Source of the DNA: Stutzerimonas stutzeri
GTDB lineage: Bacteria; Pseudomonadota; Gammaproteobacteria; Pseudomonadales; Pseudomonadaceae
Reading direction: 5' to 3'
NCBI RefSeq assembly: GCF_002890895.1
Contig: NZ_POUL01000001.1
Coordinates: 372,001 to 436,000, forward strand
Length of the DNA stretch: 64,000 nt
The notes beneath the pieces were generated by a model. The model did no database searches. It saw only the letters and a list, made by a program, of their open reading frames with translations, and had not been told where the DNA came from. Shown here piece by piece: positions 29,983 through 39,228 of this stretch. The position numbers and the translations under genes are program-made. Within the stretch, counting starts at the first letter, position 1, and every line of letters starts with the position of its first letter.

Positions 29983-31223
29983 TCGGCGAACCGGCGGAAC
30001 ACCAGCGATCCGTTGGTTCCGCCAAAGCCAAAGGAGTTGGAAACTGCGATATCGATTGTCCGCGGCTTGGCCTCATGCGGAACGAAATCGAGGTCACACC
30101 CCTCGCCAGGCTCATCAAGGTTGATCGTCGGTGGCGCTACCTTATCGCGGATAGCAAGCACGCTGAAGATCGCCTCGACAGAGCCCGCTGCACCAAGCAG
30201 ATGACCGACCATTGATTTGGTCGAGCTGACCGACAGGTCGTAAGCGTGATCACCGAATACCGTTCTGATTGCAGCGGCTTCGGCCTTGTCTCCGGCCGGT
30301 GTTGAGGTGCCATGAGCGTTGATGTAGTCAACCTGAGCGGGATCGATCCGTGCGTCTACTATCGCGTTGCGGATACAGCGCGCTGCGCCCGCGCCATCGT
30401 CAGGAGGCGAAGTCATGTGAAAAGCATCCGCGCTCATGCCGAAACCAATCAGCTCGGCATAGATCTTTGCTCCGCGAGCCTTGGCATGCTCAAGCTCCTC
30501 CAATACCAACGCGCCCGAACCGTCGGACAAAACAAAGCCATCCCGGTCCTTGTCCCATGGGCGACTGGCTGAAGCCGGATCTTCGTTACGCGTAGACAAT
30601 GCGCGTGCCGCCGCGAACCCGCCGATGCCAAGTCCGCTGGCCGCCATTTCCGAGCCACCGGCAATCATCACGTCAGCTTCACCATAAGCGATGTTGCGTG
30701 CGGCCATACCGATGCAATGCGTACCCGTAGTACAGGCCGTAGCGATGGCGTAATTAGGCCCCTGCAGGCCCAGATGGATCGACAGAAAACCCGAAACCAT
30801 GTTGATGATCGAGCCCGGCACAAAAAAGGGCGAGATCCGGCGAGGCCCTTGTTCGATCAGCGCCTTGCAGCTGTTTTCGATATTGGTCAGGCCACCAATG
30901 CCTGACCCCATCGCGACGCCGATGCGCTCGCGATTGGCATCAATAATTTCCAGCCCGGAGTCACGTACCGCCTGGAAACTGGCAGCCAGTCCATACTGGA
31001 TGAAAAGGTCGAGCTTACGAGCCTCTTTTGCGGGCAGGTATTGCTCGACATCAAAATTTTTGACTGATCCGCCAAAGCGAGTGGAATAGGCGGAAAGGTC
31101 CATATGCTCTATCAGGCCGATACCACTGCGGCCGGCGAGAATCCCCTGCCAGCTGCTTGGCACATCGTTACCCAGCGGCGATAGCATGCCCATACCGGTA
31201 ATTACGACGCGTCTACGCGACAC
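29979..31223 (-). CDS. fabF: Beta-ketoacyl-ACP synthase II (414 aa)
   Basis: Elongates acyl-ACP by condensation with malonyl-ACP. The Cys-His-His triad is visible: C164 in [10 protein letters not shown], a histidine in [11 protein letters not shown] (near 304) and another in [10 protein letters not shown] (near 341). The frame opens with an in-frame ATG at 31244, but AAGGAG sits 8 bases before a GTG at 31223 that gives [10 protein letters not shown], the standard N-terminus of 414 residues; the GTG is therefore the start. A terminator separates it from acpP. Confidence 0.95.
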   Translation of the reverse strand: MSRRRVVITGMGMLSPLGNDVPSSWQGILAGRSGIGLIEHMDLSAYSTRFGGSVKNFDVEQYLPAKEARKLDLFIQYGLAASFQAVRDSGLEIIDANRERIGVAMGSGIGGLTNIENSCKALIEQGPRRISPFFVPGSIINMVSGFLSIHLGLQGPNYAIATACTTGTHCIGMAARNIAYGEADVMIAGGSEMAASGLGIGGFAAARALSTRNEDPASASRPWDKDRDGFVLSDGSGALVLEELEHAKARGAKIYAELIGFGMSADAFHMTSPPDDGAGAARCIRNAIVDARIDPAQVDYINAHGTSTPAGDKAEAAAIRTVFGDHAYDLSVSSTKSMVGHLLGAAGSVEAIFSVLAIRDKVAPPTINLDEPGEGCDLDFVPHEAKPRTIDIAVSNSFGFGGTNGSLVFRRFAE

Positions 31224-31335
31224 AGCAATTCTCCTTGCATTCATTCGACTCGCCCTGTTCCGCTAGCATCTGCGGGGACAGAGAGCCTCCTTCACAGATG
31301 TCGGCCATAGGCACGACCAGCTGCATTCAGCAAAC

Positions 31336-31376
31336 TCAAACAAAAGCCGCACTGCCCATTGAAGGCAGTGCGGCTT
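31336..31376 (-). terminator. acpP terminator
   Basis: On the minus strand, AAGCCGCACTGCC and GGCAGTGCGGCTT form a 13-bp perfect stem with a 7-base loop, followed by TTGTTT. It begins 25 bases after the acpP stop and probably limits transcription into fabF, so that abundant acpP message is kept apart from the downstream operon. Confidence 0.88.
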
Positions 31377-31400
31377 ACTGGTTCGAAGCAGGACTACGAC

Positions 31401-31637
31401 TTACTGCGCGTGCGCGTTGATGTAGTCGATAGCTTCTTGAACAGTGGTGATCTTCTCGGCTTGCTCGTCCGGGATTTCGGTCTCGAATTCCTCTTCCAGA
31501 GCCATCACCAGCTCAACGGTATCAAGGGAGTCGGCACCCAGGTCTTCGACGAAGGAAGCGCTGTTGGTAACTTCCTCTTCCTTGACGCCAAGTTGCTCGG
31601 CAACGATTTTCTTGACGCGTTCTTCGATGGTGCTCAT
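31401..31637 (-). CDS. acpP: Acyl carrier protein (78 aa)
   Basis: The carrier on which fatty acids are built. Phosphopantetheine is attached at S37 in the DSL motif ([11 protein letters not shown]). It is small, very acidic and helical, with an Asn/Ala/Gln tail. It has its own promoter immediately upstream and AGGAG before the ATG, and a strong terminator after it, consistent with its high demand. Confidence 0.98.
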
Positions 31638-31687
31638 ACCTTGTTTTCACTCCTATGGAAAAATCAGGCAGCTGGTCTGCGCGGTAG

Positions 31688-31715
31688 TGTATAGAAAGCG
31701 TTTTCCGCATTTCAA
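31688..31715 (-). promoter_or_regulatory. acpP promoter
   Basis: On the minus strand, TTGAAA (31710-31715) and TATACA (31688-31693) are spaced by 16 bp. The predicted start is about 45 bases before the acpP ATG. This matches the known practice of a dedicated acpP promoter in the fab cluster. Confidence 0.65.
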
Positions 31716-31828
31716 GCTGAAAGCGGGCAAGCATGAACCTGCCTTCAACCATCTGTCTATAAACCAACCACAGTTTTATAACGAAACTAATCAGCCGTTA
31801 TGACTGCATACATGCGTTTGGCGTCACA

Positions 31829-32572
31829 TTAGCTCATGTACATACCGCCATTCACCGGAACCGTAGCTCCGGTGACATAGGCAGCGCCGTCAGAAGCTAG
31901 AAAGGCAACGACCTTGGCAATCTCTTCCGCCTGCCCAAGACGACCCAGCGGGATCTGCCCCAGCAGTGCGTCACGCTGAGCTTCGGGAAGCTCGCGCGTC
32001 ATGTCTGTATCGATGAAACCCGGCGCCACGGAATTGACCGTGATGCCGCGCGAGCCGACTTCACGGGCTAGCGCCCGGCTGAAACCTTCAAGTCCGGCTT
32101 TGGCCGCAGCGTAGTTTACCTGTCCAGCGTTGCCCATGGCACCCACCACGGAACCAATGCTGATAATTCGTCCCCAGCGCGCCTTGGTCATACCACGCAA
32201 GACACCTTTGGTCAGACGGTACAGGCTGCTGAGATTGGTGTTTATGACGTCATGCCATTCATCGTCCTTCATCCGCAGCATCAGGTTGTCACGCGTGATG
32301 CCAGCGTTGTTTACGAGAATAGCTGGCTGCCCCAGGTGCTGCTGAATATGCTCCAGCGTCGTGGCCACAGACTCATCGCTAGTGACATCCAATACCAGCC
32401 CAGCTCCTTCGATGCCGTTCTCTTTGAGCGTTTCAGCAATGCGCTCAGCACCTGAAGAAGAGGTTGCCGTGCCAATCACAATGGCGCCCTGACGACCGAG
32501 TTCAAGCGCGATAGCCTGACCAATACCACGACTGGCGCCTGTTACCAGCGCGACCTTGCCTTGCAGATTCAT
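31829..32572 (-). CDS. fabG: 3-oxoacyl-ACP reductase (247 aa)
   Basis: NADPH-dependent short-chain dehydrogenase of fatty acid synthesis. The cofactor motif is TGASRGIGQAIA (11-22), the NNAG strand is at 88-91, and the catalytic residues are near S141, Y154 and K158 (SVVGAMGNAGQVNYAAAK). AAGGAG precedes the ATG. It lies 14 bases after fabD, in the rpmF-plsX-fabD-fabG run. Confidence 0.97.
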   Translation of the reverse strand: MNLQGKVALVTGASRGIGQAIALELGRQGAIVIGTATSSSGAERIAETLKENGIEGAGLVLDVTSDESVATTLEHIQQHLGQPAILVNNAGITRDNLMLRMKDDEWHDVINTNLSSLYRLTKGVLRGMTKARWGRIISIGSVVGAMGNAGQVNYAAAKAGLEGFSRALAREVGSRGITVNSVAPGFIDTDMTRELPEAQRDALLGQIPLGRLGQAEEIAKVVAFLASDGAAYVTGATVPVNGGMYMS

Positions 32573-32586
32573 ACATATCTCCTTGT

Positions 32587-33525
32587 TCAGAGCGCTGCGC
32601 CACGGGTAGCAGCAAAACCTTCGGGGGTGTCCAGATTGTAGGTGCTGACGCCTTTGACGCAGCGCTTATTAAGGCCGGAAAGCACTTTACCGGGGCCGCA
32701 CTCGACCAAACCGGTCACACCACGCTCGCTCAGCACAACAATAGTTTCGACCCAGCGAACCGGGCTATAGAGCTGAGCCAGCAAATCACGCTTAAGGGTG
32801 TCGAGATCCGAAACGATTGCCGCGCTAACATTCTGCACCAGCGGAATTTCAGGCGCCTGCCAGGCTGCACCGGTGACTGCCGCAGCAAAACGCTCGGCCG
32901 CCGGACGCATCAGATCGCAGTGAGAGGGCACGCTGACCGGCAGCGGCATGGCGCGCTTGGCGCCTTTGGATTTGCAGATCTCAATGGCTCGCTCGACCGC
33001 TGCCGCATTGCCGGCAATCACGACCTGGCCAGGGGCATTGAAGTTGACAGCACTGACTACTTCACCCTGCGCCGCCTCGCCACATGCCGCCAGCACCTCA
33101 GCATCATCCAGCCCCAGAATCGCCGCCATACCGCCGGTGCCGGCCGGAACGGCCTGCTGCATCAGCTGACCCCGCAACTCCACGAGCTTCACCGCGTCAG
33201 CAAACGGAAGGCTGCCCGCAGCAACAAGCGCCGAGTATTCGCCCAGACTGTGGCCTGCAACGAATGCCGGCTTCGCACCGCCCTCAGCCAGCCACAAACG
33301 CCATAAAGCAATTGAGGCGGTCAGAATGGCCGGCTGAGTCTTGTCAGTCTGGTTGAGCTGATCCTCTGGGCCTTGCTGGCAAAGCGCCCACAGATCGTAA
33401 CCCAGCACAGACGAGGCCTCGGCGAAGGTGTCGATGACCTGCGACTGCTGTGAGCCATGCTCGGCAAGCATGCCAAGGGCTTGGGAGCCCTGGCCTGGAA
33501 AGACGAATGCAAGTGATGCAGACAT
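32587..33525 (-). CDS. fabD: Malonyl-CoA:ACP transacylase (312 aa)
   Basis: Transfers malonyl from CoA to ACP. The nucleophile is S93 in AGHSLGEYSAL; the N-terminal FVFPGQGSQALGML and the VPSHCDLM histidine segment complete the family pattern. The reading frame is open to 33975, but that portion overlaps plsX and has no similarity to FabD; the ATG at 33525 gives the conserved N-terminus. Confidence 0.96.
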   Translation of the reverse strand: MSASLAFVFPGQGSQALGMLAEHGSQQSQVIDTFAEASSVLGYDLWALCQQGPEDQLNQTDKTQPAILTASIALWRLWLAEGGAKPAFVAGHSLGEYSALVAAGSLPFADAVKLVELRGQLMQQAVPAGTGGMAAILGLDDAEVLAACGEAAQGEVVSAVNFNAPGQVVIAGNAAAVERAIEICKSKGAKRAMPLPVSVPSHCDLMRPAAERFAAAVTGAAWQAPEIPLVQNVSAAIVSDLDTLKRDLLAQLYSPVRWVETIVVLSERGVTGLVECGPGKVLSGLNKRCVKGVSTYNLDTPEGFAATRGAAL

Positions 33526-33584
33526 GAAACGACTCTCTTGTGGTTGTTCGTCGGGAAAGAATACGCACGAGGGCGCAGCGAATT

Positions 33585-34655
33585 TCAGTTGGATGGCGAG
33601 CGATCGGTAGCAGTCACATCGCCAGGGTCGCTTGCGGACCGACCAGTCACAAGCAGGTGTTCGAGACGACCGCGCAATTGCGCTGGAAGATTTCGCTCCA
33701 GGTCCTGAGCAGCACGACCTATTGCTGACCGGAAACCTTCGGCCCCCGCGGCACCATGACTTTTTACGACAATACCTTGAAGCCCAAGAAAGCTGGCACC
33801 GTTGTACTGAGCCGGCCGTAGGTCGGCCCGCAACTGACGCAACAGCGGCAGCGCCAGCGCACCCACCAGACGCGAAATTAACGAGCGGCGAAAAAGCGTC
33901 TCGACGCGGCGGGTAACCATCTGGGCCAGGCCTTCGCTGGACTTGAGCAGGATATTGCCAACAAAGCCATCGCACACCGCCACATCGGCCTCGCCACGAA
34001 ACAGACCATCACCTTCGATAAAGCCTTGATAATTGATACAGCCAGCCTGCTGCAACAGCCCCGCCGCCGCTTTGACCTGCTGGTTCCCCTTGATCTCTTC
34101 TGTACCTATATTCAGTAACGAAACTCGCGGCCGCTCGATACCGAGACTTTCCGCCGCAACCGACCCCATTACCGCAAACTGATAGAGCTGCTCGGCAGTG
34201 CAGTCCACGTTCGCCCCGAGGTCAAGCAACAGGCACGGCCCCTTTAGCGTGGGAATAGCAGTCACCATTGCAGGGCGGTCGACCCCGGGAAGGGTTTTCA
34301 ATACCTGGCGAGCAAGCGCCATCAGCGCTCCGGTATTCCCGGCACTGACACACGCCTGCGCCTGACCATCACGCACCATCTCCAAAGCGACGCGCATGGA
34401 CGAGCGCGGCTTGGCACGCAACGCCTGCGCCGGCCGCTCATCCATGCCGATTACCTCATCGGCATCGACAATCGTTAGGCGAGCGCGATCGACAGCTGGA
34501 TGCTGGGCGATGATTTCTTCAAGTATGGAGGATTGGCCAACCAGGGCCAGATGCAGCGAGGGGACTTCAGCCAGACATTGGACACTGGCTGGAACAATGC
34601 AGTGGGGACCGAAGTCCCCACCCATTGCATCGATCGCTATGACCGGAGCAGACAA
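33585..34655 (-). CDS. plsX: Phosphate acyltransferase PlsX (356 aa)
   Basis: Makes acyl-phosphate from acyl-ACP, the first step of bacterial phospholipid synthesis with PlsY. The N-terminus [12 protein letters not shown] and the segments [13 protein letters not shown] and [15 protein letters not shown] are characteristic. The start codon is TTG at 34655, only 3 bases after the rpmF stop; no upstream in-frame alternative fits better. The rare start and close spacing suggest translation coupled to rpmF. Confidence 0.93.
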   Translation of the reverse strand: MSAPVIAIDAMGGDFGPHCIVPASVQCLAEVPSLHLALVGQSSILEEIIAQHPAVDRARLTIVDADEVIGMDERPAQALRAKPRSSMRVALEMVRDGQAQACVSAGNTGALMALARQVLKTLPGVDRPAMVTAIPTLKGPCLLLDLGANVDCTAEQLYQFAVMGSVAAESLGIERPRVSLLNIGTEEIKGNQQVKAAAGLLQQAGCINYQGFIEGDGLFRGEADVAVCDGFVGNILLKSSEGLAQMVTRRVETLFRRSLISRLVGALALPLLRQLRADLRPAQYNGASFLGLQGIVVKSHGAAGAEGFRSAIGRAAQDLERNLPAQLRGRLEHLLVTGRSASDPGDVTATDRSPSN

Positions 34656-34658
34656 GGT

Positions 34659-34841
34659 TTACTCGTCAGCGCCCTTATCGATCACTTTACGACCACGGTA
34701 AAAACCTTCCGGGGAAACGTGGTGACGCAGGTGAACTTCACCTGTGCTCTTTTCTACGGACAGGGCGTTCGGCTCGAGCGCGTCGTGCGAACGACGCATG
34801 TCACGGGCGGAACGGGATTTTTTGTTCTGCTGAACAGCCAT
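34659..34841 (-). CDS. rpmF: 50S ribosomal protein L32 (60 aa)
   Basis: The small basic ribosomal protein L32; starts [22 protein letters not shown]. It is 60 residues, of usual length, and follows yceD by 12 bases. An ATG 9 bases upstream (34850) would add MIP and is not used in the family. yceD-rpmF-plsX-fab is a widely conserved order linking ribosome and lipid synthesis. Confidence 0.97.
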   Translation of the reverse strand: MAVQQNKKSRSARDMRRSHDALEPNALSVEKSTGEVHLRHHVSPEGFYRGRKVIDKGADE

Positions 34842-34853
34842 TGGGATCAACTC

Positions 34854-35381
34854 CTAAACGTTTGGGTCACGCTTTAACTGAGCCAGTACGCTGAACGGGT
34901 TGGACCGCGATACCTCGTCCTCACTCGGCTCGGGCTCATCAGGCCCAGCCGGCGGCTGGCAAACTTCTGGGTCATGGAGTGGAACAATCGGAAGAGCAAG
35001 CAGAAGCTCCTCTTCAACCAGCGCCAGCAGATCCAGAGGATCCTCTCCCACTTCCAGCACGTCATAGCCCTTGGGCAGGTGCTGGCTGCTCGAACCCTCA
35101 TTCACGACAGCATAATCGCACTCGCTGTGAATAGGCAGAACAACCGGCTCCAGACAGCGCTGGCAAATCATCATGACCTCAACGTCCAGATCACTGTGAA
35201 TGACCACAGTGCGCTGCTCGTCGCGCCCAAAATCAAAACTGGCGCGCACCACACCCTTATCGTCCTCAAGAGGATCGACGAGCCGCTTCAACCCAGACAA
35301 TTGCAGCTCACCCTTCAGGGAAGCCGCTCGGTCAGCGAGCTTGCGCGGTTCTACGTGCGGAGGTATTGGTCCTTTCAACAT
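34854..35381 (-). CDS. yceD: YceD/DUF177 protein (175 aa)
   Basis: A conserved protein always found beside rpmF; members have been connected with 23S rRNA accumulation. A CQRCLEPV motif (Cys73, Cys76) resembles a metal-binding knuckle. The central part (VLEVGEDPLDLLALVEEELLLALP) is acidic. The start, MLKGPIPPHVEPRKL, agrees with Pseudomonas homologues. The near-consensus promoter lies only 9 bases upstream of this ATG and no ribosome-binding site is visible, so the message may be leaderless. Confidence 0.9.
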   Translation of the reverse strand: MLKGPIPPHVEPRKLADRAASLKGELQLSGLKRLVDPLEDDKGVVRASFDFGRDEQRTVVIHSDLDVEVMMICQRCLEPVVLPIHSECDYAVVNEGSSSQHLPKGYDVLEVGEDPLDLLALVEEELLLALPIVPLHDPEVCQPPAGPDEPEPSEDEVSRSNPFSVLAQLKRDPNV

Positions 35382-35390
35382 AAGCGCGGC

Positions 35391-35419
35391 ATTCTAGGGA
35401 TGCGCCCCTCGACTGTCAA
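35391..35419 (-). promoter_or_regulatory. yceD-rpmF promoter, apparently leaderless
   Basis: On the minus strand, TTGACA (35414-35419) and TAGAAT (35391-35396) are separated by exactly 17 bp, close to the sigma-70 consensus. The bases between TAGAAT and the yceD ATG are GCCGCGCTT, so transcription should start 0-3 bases before the ATG. This promoter probably drives yceD-rpmF-plsX-fabD-fabG. Confidence 0.75.
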
Positions 35420-35485
35420 AGGAATTCAGCCGCACAATCGAGCCAATCCGACCACCAATCGGCACCCTATATAAAAGGAAGAAAA

Positions 35486-36064
35486 ATGCGCCGCCTGCTT
35501 CTCGCTTCAAGCTCCCCCTACCGACGAGAACTGCTTTCACGCCTGCAACTGGAGTTCGATTGCAGCTCTCCAGAGATAGACGAAACCGCACACCCTGGCG
35601 AGCAGCCGGAACAGCTTGTACGCCGACTGGCTCTTGAGAAGGCTCGAGCATTGGGACGAACCCACCCGCAGCATCTGATTATAGGATCCGACCAAATAGC
35701 TGTACTTGGAGAGGAGATCCTCGGCAAACCTTACACATTCGAGCGAGCGAAGCAGCAGTTACAGGCCTGCAGCGGCCAAAGCGTCACCTTCCTGACTGGA
35801 CTGGCGCTGCTTGACAGCCAAACCGGGACGACGCAGGTCGACTGCGTACGGTTCACTGTCCACTTCCGCACGCTCAGCGACCAGCAGATCGAGCGTTACC
35901 TTCAGACCGAGCAACCCTACGACTGCGCGGGCAGCTTCAAGGCCGAAGGTTTAGGGGTCAGCTTGTTCCGGAGCACGGAAGGGCCAGACGTTACCAGCCT
36001 GATAGGGTTACCCCTGATCCGACTGGTCGACATGCTCAATAGCGCCGGACTCGAACTTCCCTGA
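35486..36064 (+). CDS. Maf-family nucleotide pyrophosphatase (192 aa)
   Basis: A Maf/YceF-type house-cleaning enzyme that hydrolyses noncanonical nucleotides such as m7GTP. Signature segments are LASSSPYRRELLSRL, the active-site SPEIDE, and IIGSDQIAVLGEEILGKP. AAGGAAG lies 5 bases before the ATG, and TATATAAAA just before could be part of its -10. It is divergent from yceD across 104 bases and converges on sppA. Confidence 0.93.
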   Translation: MRRLLLASSSPYRRELLSRLQLEFDCSSPEIDETAHPGEQPEQLVRRLALEKARALGRTHPQHLIIGSDQIAVLGEEILGKPYTFERAKQQLQACSGQSVTFLTGLALLDSQTGTTQVDCVRFTVHFRTLSDQQIERYLQTEQPYDCAGSFKAEGLGVSLFRSTEGPDVTSLIGLPLIRLVDMLNSAGLELP

Positions 36065-36071
36065 CAACCCA

Positions 36072-37052
36072 TTAACGCAGTTGCGGACCCTGGAAACCCA
36101 TCCACAGGGCCAACTGCGAACCAATACTGACGCCGAGCTGCTTGGTGAATCGCTCCAGAGGCGACTCTTTGACGGTAAAGTCGACCAGCTCATCCTCCCC
36201 AATCACTTCGCGCGCGACGTAGCTGGCATTGCCAAGGCCGTCGATCAGGCCGAGCTCAAGCGCCTGCTCACCAGACCATATAAGCCCAGAAAAGAGCTCG
36301 GGATGCCCGGCGACCTGCAGTCGATCGCCACGACCTTGCTTCACGCTATGGATGAACTGCCGATGAGTGGTCGCCAACACATTTCGCCAGAACTCGGTTT
36401 CTTCTGGCTTTTCCGGCTGGAACGGATCTAGAAACGCTTTGTGTTCGCCGGAGGTGTACACACGACGCTCAACACCCAGTTTGTCCATTGTCTCGACAAA
36501 TCCGAAGGTTGCCGCCGTGACACCGATGGAACCAACCAAACTGGACTTGTCAGCGTAGATTTCATCCGCGGCGCTGGCGATGTAATAGGCACCCGAGGCG
36601 CCCAGATCAGCGATCACCGCGTAGACCTTGATCGCCGGGTATTCGCCACGTAGCCGGCGGATCTCGTCATAGATATAACCGGACTGCACCGGACTGCCGC
36701 CCGGGCTGTTGATCCGCAGTACCACTCCCTTGGTATTCGAATCTTCGAAGGCTGTGCGCAGCGCACCGACAATGTTGTCCGCACTCGCCGCCTCTTCGTC
36801 AGCAATCACCCCCCTGACATTGATGACCGCGGTATGGGACTCAACAGTTTTCCCGTCACCCATCTGCAACAGAGGCGAGAACATTAGTAGCGCCCCAAAG
36901 AGATAGACAAAGGTCAACAGCTTGAAAAAGATCCCCCAGCGCCGAGCTCGCCGCTGCTCCTGAACGCCAGCAAGCAGTGTCTTCTCCAACAGCTTCCAGC
37001 TGTTGCCGTCTTCCTTGGACTCGCTCACAGGCCTTCCCCATTCATCCGACAT
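36072..37052 (-). CDS. sppA: SppA-type signal peptide peptidase (326 aa)
   Basis: A membrane-anchored serine protease of family S49 that degrades cleaved signal peptides. One membrane segment is at about 41-60. The Ser/Lys dyad is S153 in GASGAYYIA and, 52 residues later, K205 in SGEHKAF, as in the short Bacillus SppA form. Extension to 37184 is antisense-looking and would lie in the HAD gene; the ATG at 37052 has GAGG upstream. It overlaps the HAD phosphatase gene by 11 bases. Confidence 0.92.
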   Translation of the reverse strand: MSDEWGRPVSESKEDGNSWKLLEKTLLAGVQEQRRARRWGIFFKLLTFVYLFGALLMFSPLLQMGDGKTVESHTAVINVRGVIADEEAASADNIVGALRTAFEDSNTKGVVLRINSPGGSPVQSGYIYDEIRRLRGEYPAIKVYAVIADLGASGAYYIASAADEIYADKSSLVGSIGVTAATFGFVETMDKLGVERRVYTSGEHKAFLDPFQPEKPEETEFWRNVLATTHRQFIHSVKQGRGDRLQVAGHPELFSGLIWSGEQALELGLIDGLGNASYVAREVIGEDELVDFTVKESPLERFTKQLGVSIGSQLALWMGFQGPQLR

Positions 37053-37731
37053 ATGTAACCACCTCAGCGGGACTAGCAGCAGAGCACAGCCATTCACCGA
37101 GCTCCGAAAAATGATTGATAGCCATGCGCGGCGAACACGACAGCAGCACCTCGAGAGGCTGCGCGCCATAGGACACCGCAACACTGTCCACGCCGGCTCG
37201 CCTAGCCATTTCCAGATCGAAAACCGAGTCCCCGATCATCAGGGCGCGCTCGGGACTGACGCCACAGTGCTCAAGAATCTCATGAATCATGAGCGGATCC
37301 GGCTTGCTGGCCGTCTCGTCGGCACAACGGGTTACATCGAAGAAATCACTCCAGCCCTGCCCTGCCAGTACCCTATCCAGCCCGCGCCGCCCTTTACCCG
37401 TCGCCACGGCAAGCTGGTGCCCTTGATCACGAAAGTGCTGTAAAGCCGTCGCCACTCCCGGATAGAGCGCCGACGGCTCAGACTCCAAGGCCAGATAATG
37501 ATCGGCGTAGGCACGACGAAACGCCTCTACCAGCTTCCTGTCCGTCTCGCCTGGATACAGCACAGCTATCGCTTCTGGCAGCCCCAGGCCAATAATTCCC
37601 TTGATACTGTTCTCATCCAGGCGCGGCAGATCACACTTGGTAGCAGCCACCAGAATGGACTCGACGATACGCCCGATCGAATCCACCAATGTCCCATCCC
37701 AATCAAAGATCAGCAGTTCGTAGTTATTCAC
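37042..37731 (-). CDS. HAD-family hydrolase, phosphatase-like (229 aa)
   Basis: A haloacid dehalogenase-fold phosphatase with motif [10 protein letters not shown] (Asp10, Asp12), motif II in [12 protein letters not shown], and motif III/IV in [18 protein letters not shown]. Phosphoglycolate phosphatase or a related small-phosphate substrate is possible but unproved. The GTG at 37731, with GGAGAGG 4-7 bases upstream, is preferred; an ATG at 37764 is the alternative and would overlap rluC further. The gene starts within the last codons of rluC. Confidence 0.88.
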   Translation of the reverse strand: MNNYELLIFDWDGTLVDSIGRIVESILVAATKCDLPRLDENSIKGIIGLGLPEAIAVLYPGETDRKLVEAFRRAYADHYLALESEPSALYPGVATALQHFRDQGHQLAVATGKGRRGLDRVLAGQGWSDFFDVTRCADETASKPDPLMIHEILEHCGVSPERALMIGDSVFDLEMARRAGVDSVAVSYGAQPLEVLLSCSPRMAINHFSELGEWLCSAASPAEVVTYVG

Positions 37732-38677
37732 CAAGCCTCTCCAGCGTCCGGGTCCAGACTTCATCGACTGGCGCCTCCAGACTCAGTTCTCCACCATCGG
37801 GCAAAGGCACCTTGAGCGCGTAGGCATGCAAAAACAGGCGCTTGCCACCCAGGTCACGAATAACCGCAGAAAACTCCTCATCCCCGTACTTGCTGTCGCC
37901 GGCGATGCCGTGTCCGGCATGCCGGGCATGCACGCGAATCTGATGCGTACGCCCGGTTACTGGCTTGGCCTCGACCAGCGTAGCGAAGTCGCCAAAACGG
38001 CGGAGCACTCGAAAAAGCGTCAGGGCGTCCTTGCCCTCGTCGGTGACCTCCACCATCCGCTCACCCGAACGCAGCGTGTTTTTCAGCAGGGGCGCGTTTA
38101 CTTGTTTCTTGCTCGTATCCCAGCGCCCCCGTACGAGCGCCATATAACGCTTGTCGACACCATCACCGCGCAATTGCATATGCAAGTGACGCAGCATGCT
38201 GCGCTTCTTCGCGATCATCAGCAGCCCAGAAGTATCCCGGTCCAGGCGATGCACCAGCTCCAATTCCTTTGCGTCCGAGCGCAGCTGACGCAGCGCCTCG
38301 ATCACTCCGAAACTGAGCCCACTGCCGCCATGCACGGCGATACCAGCCGGCTTGTTCAGCACGATCAATGCTTTGTCTTCGAAGACTATTGCCGCCTCAA
38401 GGCGATCAAGAAGGCCTTGCGCGAGCGGGACTGGCTCGTCCCGCTCGGGCAACCTGAGCGGCGGCACTCGCACGACATCACCTGCCTGGAGCTTGTACTC
38501 AGGCTTGATACGCCCTTTGTTAACCCGCACCTCGCCCTTGCGCAAGATGCGATAGATCAAGGTCTTGGGCACACCTTTAAGCTGTGTACGGAGAAAGTTA
38601 TCGATGCGCTGGCCGGCAAGCTCCGGCGAGACCTCGAGCATTTGCACGCCGGAGGTCTGAGAGGGGGTATTTGTCAT
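37724..38677 (-). CDS. rluC: 23S rRNA pseudouridine synthase RluC (317 aa)
   Basis: Makes pseudouridines at positions 955, 2504 and 2580 in E. coli 23S rRNA. An S4 RNA-binding domain lies at about 20-75 ([22 protein letters not shown]). The catalytic aspartate is D146 in [11 protein letters not shown]. The RHQIRVH-like [15 protein letters not shown] segment is also present. It is first in a minus-strand operon with the HAD gene and sppA, divergent from rne, the usual Pseudomonas and E. coli arrangement. Confidence 0.95.
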   Translation of the reverse strand: MTNTPSQTSGVQMLEVSPELAGQRIDNFLRTQLKGVPKTLIYRILRKGEVRVNKGRIKPEYKLQAGDVVRVPPLRLPERDEPVPLAQGLLDRLEAAIVFEDKALIVLNKPAGIAVHGGSGLSFGVIEALRQLRSDAKELELVHRLDRDTSGLLMIAKKRSMLRHLHMQLRGDGVDKRYMALVRGRWDTSKKQVNAPLLKNTLRSGERMVEVTDEGKDALTLFRVLRRFGDFATLVEAKPVTGRTHQIRVHARHAGHGIAGDSKYGDEEFSAVIRDLGGKRLFLHAYALKVPLPDGGELSLEAPVDEVWTRTLERLGE

Positions 38678-38704
38678 CCGCGGATGATATCAATTTTCCC
38701 TTAT

Positions 38705-38733
38705 TTGAAGCACTTAAACATTGCTGTTATAGT
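38705..38733 (+). promoter_or_regulatory. rne promoter
   Basis: TTGAAG (38705-38710) and TATAGT (38728-38733) are separated by exactly 17 bp in an AT-rich island. The predicted start is near 38740, about 490 bases before the rne ATG. Confidence 0.7.
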
Positions 38734-38739
38734 CCAGGC

Positions 38740-39228
38740 GCCGCCAAAAGCGGACAGGTTGGGGAATGCCAGCGAAACCGCCATTTCCGACCCAGCAATG
38801 TTTGAGGACGTGAGGCCGTCCAACGGAGCTTTTCTCAAGTAGCACAAGTTCCGAAACAAGCCTTGAAGACATGATGCGTGCCCCCGATGGGGAATCACGA
38901 TAATCGATAACCCGCTCCCGGATTCTGCGAGCGGCACCCGATTTTCAAAGTATGAGTGTTGGGTGGAGATGTACAGCCCTCGGATTGCGTAGCAAAGGCT
39001 TTCATAGACGCTTCATTCCGTCCGCTACCGCTGGCTGATTCCTCCTCCCGAACCATTGCTTCTGTTCCGACAGCAAGCAGGAGACGTCGTCGCGACGCTG
39101 GCCCAACTGGCCTCACATCGCTGGACACTGGAGTGCCTTACAACCATTCCTGACTCACCTGACACCGACCGCGAGAGTCGTGTGTGCCGAAACGCCGTTT
39201 CCGTTGCTCTGGAAACCGACGGTACTAC
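38740..39228 (+). promoter_or_regulatory. Long rne 5' leader, possible rne-II RNA
   Basis: A 490-base leader without a credible gene. It has several local hairpins: GGACG/CGTCC (38806-38821), CGTCG/CGACG around 39085-39100, and GTTTCC/GGAAAC (39197-39216) ending 12 bases before the ATG. In E. coli the rne leader lets RNase E degrade its own message, and a Pseudomonas-specific conserved leader, rne-II, is known from comparative work; membership of this sequence is inferred from position and not from alignment. Confidence 0.55.

Noticed and set aside
37826..38842. A 338-codon plus-strand open frame before rne
   Set aside because: It is antisense to rluC and then crosses the rne promoter and leader; amino acid composition is unlike a real protein.
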